Of a stretch of 64,000 nt of DNA, positions 1-8,028 are shown one piece after another. The position numbers were made by a program, and so were the translations under genes. Position 1 is the first letter of the stretch; every line of letters starts with the position of its first letter. This DNA comes from Trichocoleus desertorum NBK24 (lineage in GTDB: Bacteria > Cyanobacteriota > Cyanobacteriia > FACHB-46): assembly GCF_030409055.1 (NCBI RefSeq), contig NZ_CP116619.1, positions 5,324,109 through 5,388,108 of the forward strand. The letters run 5' to 3'. The notes under the pieces are model-generated. The model did not search any database. It was not told the origin of the DNA and saw only the letters and a program-made list of their open reading frames with translations.

Positions 1-123
1 TCCGAGGATAAAGGCGTTGCTTACTCTGGCGGAGTACAAGTCGATGCGTCAGATAACTTGTTTGTTGGTGTGGGGTATAACTCGGTTCGAGGAGTAAACG
101 GGCAAGTTGGACTTAGATTTTAG
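1..123 (+). CDS. C-terminus of an outer-membrane beta-barrel protein (5' end outside window)
   Basis: The first 40 codons are open in frame 1 and end at TAG (121-123). The peptide alternates polar and hydrophobic residues (for example NLFVGVGYNS) and ends in GLRF. A terminal Phe after an amphipathic strand is the usual signal read by the BAM outer-membrane insertion machinery. I therefore read it as the last two strands of an outer-membrane barrel or autotransporter-like protein. The rest lies to the left of the window, so neither family nor size can be given. Confidence 0.6.
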   Translation, partial: SEDKGVAYSGGVQVDASDNLFVGVGYNSVRGVNGQVGLRF

Positions 124-179
124 GCTAGCCCGATCGCGACCTAGTTGAAAGTATTGGGTAGTTTGGGCCATCGAGCCTG

Positions 180-362
180 TTAGTCACGAGCGTGAGACTT
201 TAGCTTCTGAGAGCAGGGCAAATGTAAACTGGCTTCTAACTCTGCACGCTTCACGAAATGATTGAAGTCACTAGCAGCCTTGGCCTTTTGTTCCAAGGGT
301 ACCCGGTCATACCACAACCAAAACAATGTTCTGGGGCTGATAGCGTCAGGTACATTAGCCAT
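180..362 (-). CDS. Small hypothetical protein, 60 aa
   Basis: An ORF of 60 codons starting MANVPDAISP. I chose the ATG at 362 over the upstream ATG at 383 because an AGGA Shine-Dalgarno-like stretch sits about 7 nt before it. The product is soluble, with an aromatic patch (LFWLWYDRVP) followed by a charged helical stretch (EQKAKAASDF). No signal peptide, membrane helix or recognised motif. It stands alone between the barrel gene and the Mut7-C gene. The function is unknown and coding status is likely rather than certain. Confidence 0.5.
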   Translation of the reverse strand: MANVPDAISPRTLFWLWYDRVPLEQKAKAASDFNHFVKRAELEASLHLPCSQKLKSHARD

Positions 363-512
363 AGTCTCATCCTGCATCAACAATATTGGTAAGCGTGACG
401 CAAAATGTTCGTTCTGACTATCGATAAGACACGGAGTTGAAGATATTGGAGGGATGTCAACCTCGTGTTTTTACCGATTGATCGATAGAGCTTAAAGTTC
501 TCCGGTCAATTT

Positions 513-1265
513 TTATTGATGATGCTTATCGTGCAGCACGCGATCGATAAATTGCTGGATGCGTTCGTGGTGTGCCCCTTTCCAGTAGATCTGGTCACAA
601 GCTGGACAAATGGAAAATTCCTCGTAGTGTTTCCGAGTCTGAGACGGTAAGCGATCGCAAACGCTTTCTTTAGCAACAGGCTGAAGTGAACCATTACAAC
701 GCAGACAACGCTGTAGCGGGGTAATTTCACCAAATAGGTCAAAGTGTTGTAGCACTTCTAGCACCTGTGTTTCCGGGTTTGACTCACGGACACAGTAGCC
801 GTAGGTAACGATGCTACGCTTCAGTACCCCTCGATCTCTAGTTAGTAAAATCCGCTTGGTTTGACTGGTGAGGTCAGCCAGCTCTTGATCTTGGTAATCA
901 TTTTGATAGAGAGCATCAAATCCGAGCAAGCGTAGGTAGGTAGCGAGTTTACCCAGATGAACATCGAGAATAAAACAAACGTAAGTTAAGGGTTGGGGTT
1001 GAACCTGAGAAAGTAAGCTAATGTCGAGGCTTCTGAACTTGGGATAGACACTGATGCGATCGCCATTTTGCACTAAATAAGAGAAGTCTACTGATTCTCC
1101 GTTGACCAGAATGAGAGCCACTTCTGGATGAGGTACGCCTAACGCTTCAATCGAATCCTTGATGGCAGCAGTCTCTTTTAAAACATGAACAAAATTAGCT
1201 TGCCTTTTGTGAAGAGGTAAGAAGTCGTTGAGTTCTGCATAAAACCGAAAGTAAGCTCGCTCCAT
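513..1265 (-). CDS. Ub-Mut7-C: ubiquitin-like domain plus Mut7-C PIN-type RNase domain and zinc ribbon
   Basis: A 250-aa protein in two parts. Residues 1-82 resemble the ThiS/ubiquitin-like fold (RFYAELNDFL... ending near GDRISVYP). Residues about 95-245 are a Mut7-C domain: the first acidic residue in FILDVHLGKLATYLR (D101), then ILLTRDRG (142-146), then two CxxC pairs (C187/C190 and C220/C223) forming a zinc ribbon. Mut7-C is a PIN-like nuclease fold named after the C-terminus of the animal exonuclease Mut-7, so RNA cleavage is the expected activity, though its bacterial substrate is not known to me. The C-terminal GG of a conjugating ubiquitin-like protein is absent, so the N-terminal domain is probably a binding module. 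The gene is monocistronic. Confidence 0.8.
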   Translation of the reverse strand: MERAYFRFYAELNDFLPLHKRQANFVHVLKETAAIKDSIEALGVPHPEVALILVNGESVDFSYLVQNGDRISVYPKFRSLDISLLSQVQPQPLTYVCFILDVHLGKLATYLRLLGFDALYQNDYQDQELADLTSQTKRILLTRDRGVLKRSIVTYGYCVRESNPETQVLEVLQHFDLFGEITPLQRCLRCNGSLQPVAKESVCDRLPSQTRKHYEEFSICPACDQIYWKGAHHERIQQFIDRVLHDKHHQ

Positions 1266-1343
1266 TGCGATGGAATTACCTCTACTAGTGAGTAGTGGAA
1301 TAAAAGGGGCTAAAACTCGGCCGATGGGATGAGTACTGACCCA

Positions 1344-1451
1344 CTACTTCTTCCAAGGGAGCTTGGTTCCCATTTCTGTGTAAGCAGAAAAAACTAAGTA
1401 CAACGCTAAAACACCAACACTAGCGAGAAAAATGATTAGATCGCTATTCAT
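1344..1451 (-). CDS. Tiny one-helix membrane protein, 35 aa, unidentified
   Basis: An ATG at 1451 preceded by GAGG at 9 nt spacing opens a 35-codon ORF ending at TAG (1344-1346). The N-terminus is MNSDLIIFLASVGVLALYLV, a single hydrophobic helix of about 20 residues, followed by a polar tail ending KLPWKK. Size and topology match the low-mass subunits of photosystems, cytochrome b6f or NDH-1, but I cannot match it to PsbN, PsbT, PsbX, PetG, PetM, PsaM or others that I know by sequence. It could also be a small stress or transporter-associated peptide. Missed by default length cut-offs. Confidence 0.5.
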   Translation of the reverse strand: MNSDLIIFLASVGVLALYLVFSAYTEMGTKLPWKK

Positions 1452-1550
1452 AGGCTTAGACCTCGAACTCACTCCTTGTTGATCATGGCAGAGTTGGGGT
1501 TCAGTCGTGAACTGCTCTACTCTACTGATGACTTTTAACAGAGCCTCAAA

Positions 1551-1600
1551 CTAAAAGCAGCGATCAGAGCTAAAAATATTGCTGCGATCGCTGCTTTTAG
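1551..1600. terminator. Perfect 15-bp inverted repeat between two tiny ORFs
   Basis: Left arm 1551-1565 (CTAAAAGCAGCGATC) and right arm 1586-1600 are exact reverse complements around a 20-nt loop. The right arm includes an HIP1 core. It sits just 20 nt downstream of the stop of the 36-aa ORF and 100 nt upstream of the 35-aa ORF, both leftward. It is best read as a terminator or transcript-stabilising hairpin. There is no strong T-tract, so intrinsic termination is not certain. Confidence 0.5.
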
Positions 1601-1619
1601 TTGATTTGATAGAGAGCGA

Positions 1620-1730
1620 TTAGAAGTTCATGAGTCCCAAATAAGAAGCCGAGGAAATGGCAATAATGGTTAGAACTCCAAAAATGATACTAAGACCGAA
1701 TTGAAAAGCAGGTTTTTTTCCAGCGCTCAT
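1620..1730 (-). CDS. Tiny one-helix membrane protein, 36 aa, unidentified
   Basis: ATG at 1730, stop TAA at 1620-1622. The product starts MSAGKKPAFQFG and then has one hydrophobic helix (SIIFGVLTIIAISSAS), ending LGLMNF. A basic N-terminus followed by one helix suggests an N-in thylakoid or plasma-membrane peptide of the kind common among photosystem and NDH accessory subunits. It is superficially like PsaX in size and layout but without convincing identity. Ribosome-binding site is weak (AAGTGGTG). Coding status rests on length, topology and intergenic location. Confidence 0.45.
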   Translation of the reverse strand: MSAGKKPAFQFGLSIIFGVLTIIAISSASYLGLMNF

Positions 1731-1831
1731 AATTGACACCACTTAAACTAATTTATTTAGTCATGGTGTCTGTGCCCTTGAAAAACTACATCCTGCTTCA
1801 GGACTAAGTAAGAAGGTACAAAAATTGGAGC

Positions 1832-1859
1832 AAATTGAGTGAGTTCACCGACTCAATTT
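1832..1859. other. 9-bp stem-loop in spacer upstream of the 36-aa ORF
   Basis: AAATTGAGT (1832-1840) pairs with ACTCAATTT (1851-1859) across a 10-nt loop. On the plus strand a T follows, but no gene ends immediately to the left in that direction. Between the leftward 36-aa ORF and the rightward gene at 1993 it could be a leader hairpin or an operator. Function not determinable. Confidence 0.3.
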
Positions 1860-1992
1860 TGGGTCGTTCCTCAAGAGGGATACTCAGAGGTGTTTAATTT
1901 TCCCTTTGGCAGAAGAGGAGAGATAGGGGCGATCGCTACACTAAGAAATTATTAATCGTCCCTTTACCCCTCCTGTAAATTGGTTTCGTATC

Positions 1993-2259
1993 ATGAAATA
2001 CCTAGGGCAAACTATTGAGCTAATGCAAAAAGATGGTGGTTGGGTGAGCATGTGGTACCACCATATTTGTACGATCCAAATTGGAACTTTTCCAACCGCT
2101 AATGCTGCTTGGGATGCTGCTATTGAGCTAATTCAACGAGATCTTGCAGTTCGAGCCTTGTTAGAAGTCATTGATGATTGGACTAGCGACAGCTTAATCA
2201 GTTGCCAAGAATACTCGTTTATGGAAGATTCACTCGTTCAGTTTGTTGTCTCGGTTTAA
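1993..2259 (+). CDS. Hypothetical protein, 88 aa
   Basis: An 88-codon ORF starting MKYLGQTIEL from ATG 1993, with CCTCCTG-like pyrimidine rather than a purine-rich site before it, so initiation may be weak. The sequence is soluble, aromatic-rich near the N-terminus (WVSMWYHH) and helical in the middle (ANAAWDAAIELIQRDLAV). I recognise no family. Its stop is only 30 nt from the convergent end of the GH57 gene. Confidence 0.5.
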   Translation: MKYLGQTIELMQKDGGWVSMWYHHICTIQIGTFPTANAAWDAAIELIQRDLAVRALLEVIDDWTSDSLISCQEYSFMEDSLVQFVVSV

Positions 2260-2289
2260 CAAGCTGTCAATGTTGTACCGAATCATCTA

Positions 2290-3795
2290 TCAAGTCTGAG
2301 CTAGCAACGATGCTTCGCCTCGGCGATATAACTCGCGAGCGTAATCTGTCCAAGTGCCTTGGCCCCAGTAACGGAAACAGCTAGTTTGTAACAGCAAGTT
2401 GTAAAGTAACGCTTCTTGATAGTCCGAGCGCTGCGTCACCGAACTATCTTGCTCTACTAGGCGATCGTATTTTTCGTGAAATAATGCACTGAGTTTTCTC
2501 ATGGGGTCTAAAACGTTTTCGTATCCGTTGACCCAACTTAAGTGATTCGTCCATGAAGCCCCGTCCATGTGGAATTGGTGATCAGTCGCTTTAATCTCGG
2601 CGATCGCGTTTTCTACTGCTTCAGGTGTGGCCTTGTCTGGATCAACTCGTTGCCAAATTTTGTGCTGGCTGACAGCTTGGCAAATAGGATAGTCTTCGGG
2701 ATTAGCACCTGCAGCTTCGATGAGTTCTAAGTATTCAGTTCCATTTAAGGCAACTACACCAGCTCTCCCTCCACCCTGTTCTCGTACCTCATGGCAGGCT
2801 TTAATGAAAGCTTGTGGGAACTCATTCATCATCACGCCGCCATTTTCTCCATCAGCAATTTGCGTGACGAGGGAAGGAACTGTGACATTGCCAATTTGTT
2901 GTTTGCTGCGTCCTTTAGCCTCATAATAAGGCTGCATTTGGCCCACTAGTTTGGTGTCCGAGCCTTGAGTTTTGATCAGGGCCGTAATGCTGATCGTTTC
3001 TCCATGACAATTTCGGGCGACCAAGCGATTAGGGATATATTTCTGATCGTGCTGTAGTCCAGAGCCATCTATGTTTTCGACCGAATGTTCTTGCACCATT
3101 AGCCAACGGTAGCCACATTCTTTGAGTGCTTTGATGTATTCATACAGCGTATCTGGGTGATTGGGTAAATGCATTTCTGGGGGTGAGAAGCCCTTCACCC
3201 GACGTAGAGCTTCGTAGCCAAAGATAGCTGCAAAGTGCTGTTGCCAAGCTTGAATGTGCAGCTTAATGTCTGGAATCGGAGTGGAGGGAATCACAGCATG
3301 ACCCCACATGGTTCCTAGCCATTCTACATAGGGCTGATATTGAGGGTCACAAGCAAGGCGTTTCAGGTTATTCAAAACATCCTCGCGTCCGAGCTGGTGC
3401 AACCCCCACAACAAATTACCTGAATAATCGAGCATTATGCGTGGATTGCATCCCTCTGCAACGAGTTGAGGGATAAACTCTCCCATACGGCTGTAGCACC
3501 AAGTAAAAGGATCAGCATTATGGTTGTCTCCTTCCCCAGAATGCTCAAACATATATTGCAGGTTGCTGATCAGAGCACCATTTGCTCCTGCTGGAATCGT
3601 GGGCTGGTGCATATGCAAAGCACAAGCAAAGCCCGCTGTAATGTCTGATAGCTGAAGATTTGTCTGAGGTAAGAAAACAGGTTGATTGTGGTTCACCACT
3701 GTATTGATCTCTGCCTCCCAACCACAGATGTTGGGCAGACCTGATCTCATTTTTGTCAGGGTGGGGAGAGGGGAAGCCGAAATTTGTGTAGACAC
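2290..3795 (-). CDS. Glycoside hydrolase family 57-like protein
   Basis: A 501-aa protein starting at GTG 3795 (GAAGGAAG ribosome-binding site 5 nt upstream). Residues 57-66 (CALHMHQPTI) carry the HxHQP signature of the (beta/alpha)7 GH57 barrel, and the length fits the family. GH57 enzymes include amylopullulanases, 4-alpha-glucanotransferases and branching enzymes acting on alpha-glucans, so a role in glycogen or maltodextrin turnover in the cytoplasm is plausible. I did not pin down the catalytic Glu and Asp with certainty. No signal peptide. Divergent from the HEVGH membrane-protein gene at 4011. Confidence 0.75.
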   Translation of the reverse strand: MSTQISASPLPTLTKMRSGLPNICGWEAEINTVVNHNQPVFLPQTNLQLSDITAGFACALHMHQPTIPAGANGALISNLQYMFEHSGEGDNHNADPFTWCYSRMGEFIPQLVAEGCNPRIMLDYSGNLLWGLHQLGREDVLNNLKRLACDPQYQPYVEWLGTMWGHAVIPSTPIPDIKLHIQAWQQHFAAIFGYEALRRVKGFSPPEMHLPNHPDTLYEYIKALKECGYRWLMVQEHSVENIDGSGLQHDQKYIPNRLVARNCHGETISITALIKTQGSDTKLVGQMQPYYEAKGRSKQQIGNVTVPSLVTQIADGENGGVMMNEFPQAFIKACHEVREQGGGRAGVVALNGTEYLELIEAAGANPEDYPICQAVSQHKIWQRVDPDKATPEAVENAIAEIKATDHQFHMDGASWTNHLSWVNGYENVLDPMRKLSALFHEKYDRLVEQDSSVTQRSDYQEALLYNLLLQTSCFRYWGQGTWTDYARELYRRGEASLLAQT

Positions 3796-4010
3796 AGAAC
3801 TTCCTTCATGCTGATTTTGCGATCGCTTTTAATTGTGACTCATTCCAGTCGCAATCGTCTTTTCGGGGTTGGTTTGTTCGTATAGTCTGCTGATGCAAAA
3901 CCGATGTACAAAATCAACTCAAACTGGGAATTCTACATTTCATAGCCAATACTGGTAGTGTAATTAACACGCTCAGTTATTGATTTCACTAGTCATGCTA
4001 GGAGTCAGCC

Positions 4011-5138
4011 TTGGAACTCGTGCAATTAGCCAAGCAGGGTGACGGTAGGGCGATCGCAATCTTATTAAATCGAGCTTTTAAGAAACACGGAATTGCTGTC
4101 AAAGTAAATCTTAAGGGTAGTTGCTTGCAAGTGTTACTAGAGGCGACTCCAGCGCCAGCGCCATTAGCTGCCATGACCTTGATGCAGCAGGTGATGTTGC
4201 AGTTACAACCAGAATCCTTAGAGCGAGTGGAAGTATATAGTCGGGAAATAGGGGCAAAAAGCTTTAACTGGCAGCAAGAACTACGACTTCAGCAGCCTCA
4301 GCGCTTCCCTACAGAAAGCGGGGCTGTAACTGGGGCGAGGTCAGCTTTCCACCCTAAACGCAGTCAAATCTTTGCTAGCTTACCTGCTAAACCTCAAGCC
4401 CAAGCAGTGACGAATGAGGGCTGGGGAGCAGTTTTGACAGGGTTGGGATTAGCAGTGATCTTATTTATCCTCAGTCCCTTGAAGTTGTTGTTTCGGGGAT
4501 TTTTGGTCATGGTGCATGAGGTAGGGCATGCTTTAACCCACTGGCTGTTTGGTCGTCCTGCTATTCCGATGGTTGATTTTGCTTTCGGCGGTGGCATTAC
4601 CCTAAATTTTGAGCAATCCTGGCTGATTTTAGGGCTGATTTACTCAGCGATCGCCTATCTGATCTGGCTCTGTCGGGTTTACCCCCGGCTGCAAGGCGTT
4701 CTCGTTTTATTAAGTGGGCTGTATAGCTTTTGTTTGTTCACCAATTGGAATCTCATTTTGTCAACCTTTATGGGGCATGGCATGGAGATTTTAGCTATTT
4801 TTGTTTGTCTCTATTTATCAATTAGTGGTTACTTCTGTCGGATGGGTGGCGATCGCACCATTTATGCCATGCTGGGCTTCTTTACTTTGTTTAGTGATCT
4901 TCAATTCTCATGGCAACTACTCTACGATCTGGATTTTCAATCTTGGTACGATGAGGGCAAAGGTGGGGTGATCGATAGCGACTTGGTAATCCTAGCTGGT
5001 GACTACTTCAACACTGACCTCTCAACTATTGTCGGGTTTCTGTTGATGGGCTGCATCACAGCTCCTATTCTTGCCTTTTTGTTGTTTCGGTATGGGTCTT
5101 GGTTACATGTTGGCGTAAGCAAGCTGTTAGTTACGTGA
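4011..5138 (+). CDS. Membrane M50-like metallopeptidase family protein with HEVGH motif
   Basis: A 375-aa protein starting at TTG 4011, supported by AGGAG 6 nt upstream. Residues 1-90 form a soluble domain, 130-140 a linker, and from about 139 on there are six or so hydrophobic helices. HEVGH at 169-173 lies inside a membrane helix segment (FLVMVHEVGHALTHW), which is the zinc-site layout of site-2-type intramembrane proteases. The usual downstream Asp motif (NPDG-like) is not evident. The gap fits either a divergent peptidase or a family member that only uses the fold. The cytosolic N-terminal domain may gate substrate access. Stands alone in the plus orientation. Confidence 0.6.
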   Translation: MELVQLAKQGDGRAIAILLNRAFKKHGIAVKVNLKGSCLQVLLEATPAPAPLAAMTLMQQVMLQLQPESLERVEVYSREIGAKSFNWQQELRLQQPQRFPTESGAVTGARSAFHPKRSQIFASLPAKPQAQAVTNEGWGAVLTGLGLAVILFILSPLKLLFRGFLVMVHEVGHALTHWLFGRPAIPMVDFAFGGGITLNFEQSWLILGLIYSAIAYLIWLCRVYPRLQGVLVLLSGLYSFCLFTNWNLILSTFMGHGMEILAIFVCLYLSISGYFCRMGGDRTIYAMLGFFTLFSDLQFSWQLLYDLDFQSWYDEGKGGVIDSDLVILAGDYFNTDLSTIVGFLLMGCITAPILAFLLFRYGSWLHVGVSKLLVT

Positions 5139-5285
5139 TCACTGAGCCATTAGACTCAGCAAACAAAAACCGATTCTGCCTTGCTTGGTTAGCTTTAGCT
5201 GTTAGAGCTTAGGTAGGGAAAACCTCACCTTGAGATAGTGCGGATGTGCAAAGATCAAAGAAGTGTTTATCCGAGTCACTAGCCA

Positions 5286-5708
5286 ATGTCTGTGTATCCT
5301 TTACCGCTAGAAAACAGCATTGAAAAACTGCGTGAAGTCCGGGCTGCTTTGCTCCGCTTACACAAAGCTCTTTTAGAGTTTGAGCGGGTGAATTATGAGC
5401 AGTTTTTTGGTCGCATTCAGACTAAAGGTGAGTATTTTCAGCTCGTTGTCAACCATGACTGGTTTAGTTGGCTGCGTCCCATTTCTCAATTCATTGTGCA
5501 AATTGACGAAGCGTTGAGCGCAAAAGAACCCATTACGGTCGGTGCCGCGAATGAGTTGCTCAATCAAGCTCGCCAAATGCTGCGGCCTGCACAGGATGGA
5601 ACTACGCTAGAAAAACGATACTACCGTGCGATTCAACAGGAGCCAGAGATCGCTTTACTGCACGCAGATGTATCGCAACTACTGGCAACGCAACCTCAGT
5701 CTAAGTAG
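5286..5708 (+). CDS. Conserved-type hypothetical protein, 140 aa
   Basis: An ORF starting MSVYPLPLEN. All-alpha prediction: three or four amphipathic helices (residues about 8-40, 55-80, 88-102, 110-135) with a loop rich in aromatic residues (VNHDWFSWLRP). No signal peptide, no membrane segment and no catalytic motif. The helical bundle design suggests a small adaptor or nucleoid-type protein, but that is inference. The gene is 148 nt after the HEVGH gene on the same strand and may not share its transcript. An IS element lies 150 nt downstream. Confidence 0.6.
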   Translation: MSVYPLPLENSIEKLREVRAALLRLHKALLEFERVNYEQFFGRIQTKGEYFQLVVNHDWFSWLRPISQFIVQIDEALSAKEPITVGAANELLNQARQMLRPAQDGTTLEKRYYRAIQQEPEIALLHADVSQLLATQPQSK

Positions 5709-5854
5709 TGTTTTGGTTTGGCAGGGGGCTGGCTGCGTACAGATTAGCTGTATACAATCGCTACCTACAATTGCTACCTACAAGAGAGCGTAGGGGATAC
5801 ATCCTTCCTAGATCTAAGAAGGGCGATCGCCTACGCTAGGTAGATCAATCAGGA

Positions 5855-7190
5855 AGCGTGTAAAAATAAGTTGAGCAATTAAGCAGCTTTTCTGGGGCTG
5901 ATTTGATAGTTCCAATCTCCATGAAACCGTTTGCGCCGAATCGCAATCGCGTTAAACTCTTCATCCGTTACTTTAATGCCCGTTTTGTATCGCTTTTCAT
6001 CGAGTTGAGCATGAACTTCTAAGCCTTGCTCTGTCGTAGTGCTTCCAATCAGGTTGATGATGACTTGCAAACTCGTTAAAGGTCTACCTCGCCAGTTTTG
6101 CGTGATATGGCAGAACAGTCGATGCTCAATCTTGTTCCATTTGCTCGTACCTGGTGGGAAATGGCACAGGTGAACCGTTAAACCCATCTCATCAGCGAAC
6201 TCTTGGAGTTTCAACTTCCACAAGCGATTGCGGTAGCCATTGCTGCCCCCACAGTCTGCCGTGATTAATAAATGCTTACTACGCGGATAAAGCAGTTGCC
6301 CCATGTCTAACCACCAGTGACGAATGGACTCAACGGCAAATTCAGCCGTGTCATGGTCAATGCCGACGCTCACCCAACCCTGGTTCAAAGCCAAGTCATA
6401 GATGCCATAGGGAATTGCTTTGCCCAATGTCTTGTCAGCAAAGTCATGGACATTGACCTCCACAGGCTCTCCCTTTGGTTCCCACTCTCGCCCAGGATGA
6501 TGGAAATTGCCCACCAGTTCCTTGTTCTTGGTATCGATTGAAATCACAGGGCGATGCAACTGTTGAAACTGCTCAACCGTGGTTGCGATGTGCTCAAACT
6601 GGGCATCACGGTCGGGATGATCTTTGCCTTCGCGAGTTTTGCGATTGCTTTGCAAGCTGTAGTCCATTGACTTGAGCAGGGTATAAACGGTCTTAGCGCT
6701 GACTTGATGTCCCTGTCTTTGAAGTTCCTGTGCTAATTTGTTCACACTTTTACAGGTCCATCGCAGTGCCGAAGTCGGGTCTCCTCGAGTCGTCGGTTCA
6801 ACCAGGTCATCGAGACGCTTGATTAATGTCTCATCGCGCTCTTCGACTCGCTTACGTCCTCCTCCTGGTTTACGAATCGAACCTGTGACAATCGTTTCCT
6901 CAGTCGCTTCTAGAGTTCTTTGTCCCGATGTAATCGTATTGCGGCTCAGTCCTGTTGCCTTTGATAGTGCACTCACACCACCATGCCCCAAACTTCGTGC
7001 TTCAATTGCTGCCCAGATGCGTCGTGTTTGCTCATTCAAATAAGGAGCAAATGCCTCGTACTTGAAGCGAATTTGTTCAACAACATCCGCTGCGATCATG
7101 CTGCTCATAATAACCCTACAGTTCAAGCTTAGTTGCTCTGTTGAGGTAGGTCATGAAGTCAGGAAAAAGCTCAACTTATTTTTACAAGCT
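5855..7190 (-). mobile_element. ISAzo13-type insertion sequence, about 1.33 kb
   Basis: Imperfect terminal inverted repeats of 22 bp (one mismatch) bound the element: 5855-5876 and 7169-7190, with an 18-bp perfect core TGTAAAAATAAGTTGAGC at 5859-5876 and its complement at 7169-7186. It holds a single transposase gene. A 3-bp AGC occurs on both sides (5855-5857 and 7187-7189), which would be a target duplication if the true tips are nearer the 18-bp core; I cannot decide between the two readings. The right end is 28 nt downstream of the carbonic anhydrase stop. Confidence 0.8.
5879..7108 (-). CDS. ISAzo13-family transposase
   Basis: A 409-aa protein. I prefer the ATG at 7108 (MSSMIAADVV) over the ATG at 7126, because AGGG lies 5 nt before it. 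The N-terminus (about 30-75) holds a helix-turn-helix (GVSALSKATGLSRNTI). The body has DDE-type segments (VISIDTKNKE, LITADCGGSN, and a KWNKIEHRLF stretch late in the protein) characteristic of ISAzo13 transposases, which cut and rejoin the IS ends. Open along its full length, so likely functional. Confidence 0.85.
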   Translation of the reverse strand: MSSMIAADVVEQIRFKYEAFAPYLNEQTRRIWAAIEARSLGHGGVSALSKATGLSRNTITSGQRTLEATEETIVTGSIRKPGGGRKRVEERDETLIKRLDDLVEPTTRGDPTSALRWTCKSVNKLAQELQRQGHQVSAKTVYTLLKSMDYSLQSNRKTREGKDHPDRDAQFEHIATTVEQFQQLHRPVISIDTKNKELVGNFHHPGREWEPKGEPVEVNVHDFADKTLGKAIPYGIYDLALNQGWVSVGIDHDTAEFAVESIRHWWLDMGQLLYPRSKHLLITADCGGSNGYRNRLWKLKLQEFADEMGLTVHLCHFPPGTSKWNKIEHRLFCHITQNWRGRPLTSLQVIINLIGSTTTEQGLEVHAQLDEKRYKTGIKVTDEEFNAIAIRRKRFHGDWNYQISPRKAA

Positions 7191-7218
7191 GCCTCAGTGT
7201 GACTTATCGACCAGATTT

Positions 7219-7959
7219 CTAAGTGACAAGAGTGATAGCTCCTGTATCGAGGTCATAGCGCCCTCCGACAATCTTTAACTTGCGCTCTAAAACCAGTTGC
7301 GCCAACACACTAGAATTTTGCTTTAACTGCTCTACTTGATATTGCACATTCGCCGTTACGGCCTGATCAATCTGCTGAGCGACATCAGCCGACTTAGTTT
7401 TGATGGTGGCGATCGCAGGTTTAATCGCTTTGACAAACGTACCAATATGGCCTGGAAGCGCTTCTCCTTGAATCGCCGCCGTCACAGCACCGCAGCGTTC
7501 GTGCCCGACTACCATAATCAGACGAGTCCCTAAGAGAGCCGCCGCATATTCCAGGCTGCCCAAGACTTCAGGCGTCACGACATTGCCAGCGACCCGCACA
7601 TCAAATAAATCGCCAATGCCTTGATCAAAAATAATTTCTCCGGGCACTCGTGAGTCGGCACAAGTCAGTAAAGTTGCAAAAGGGTGCTGTGATGTTGCGA
7701 CTGCCTGTAAATCTTTGGATGTTTCATGCGGGTACTGCCGTTTTTGCTGTACAAATCGCTGATTGCCATCCAATAGTTTTTGTAATGCAGCCTCTGGACT
7801 CACCGCATCAAAACTTTGAGTGCCAGGTGTTGGCTGATCGGCATAAGCAGGTTCAGCGTATTTAAAGCTAGCGGCGGTCGCTGCGACCAAGCCAACTCCG
7901 CCGACTCCAAATAACTTCAATAACTCTCTGCGACCCGTCCACTGACTCATTTGTTTCAT
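7219..7959 (-). CDS. Tat-exported beta-carbonic anhydrase
   Basis: I chose the ATG at 7959 (MKQMSQW), because GAGG sits 6 nt before it; a GTG at 7971 is possible. With that start, residues 1-40 are a twin-arginine signal: TGRRELLKLF followed by a hydrophobic stretch and a PAYADQ cleavage site. The mature part carries the full beta-class zinc site: C100-A-D102-S-R104, H153 and C156. The enzyme interconverts CO2 and bicarbonate, here outside the plasma membrane. It is the third gene of the leftward sbtA-sbtB operon (57 nt after sbtB), so it probably supplies or recaptures substrate for the bicarbonate transporter. Confidence 0.85.
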   Translation of the reverse strand: MKQMSQWTGRRELLKLFGVGGVGLVAATAASFKYAEPAYADQPTPGTQSFDAVSPEAALQKLLDGNQRFVQQKRQYPHETSKDLQAVATSQHPFATLLTCADSRVPGEIIFDQGIGDLFDVRVAGNVVTPEVLGSLEYAAALLGTRLIMVVGHERCGAVTAAIQGEALPGHIGTFVKAIKPAIATIKTKSADVAQQIDQAVTANVQYQVEQLKQNSSVLAQLVLERKLKIVGGRYDLDTGAITLVT

Positions 7960-8028
7960 TAGGTTCCTCACCTTCTCTCACTAACGACTCGTTCTGTTTG
8001 GCGATCGCTCTGCTATAAAATTGTTCTC

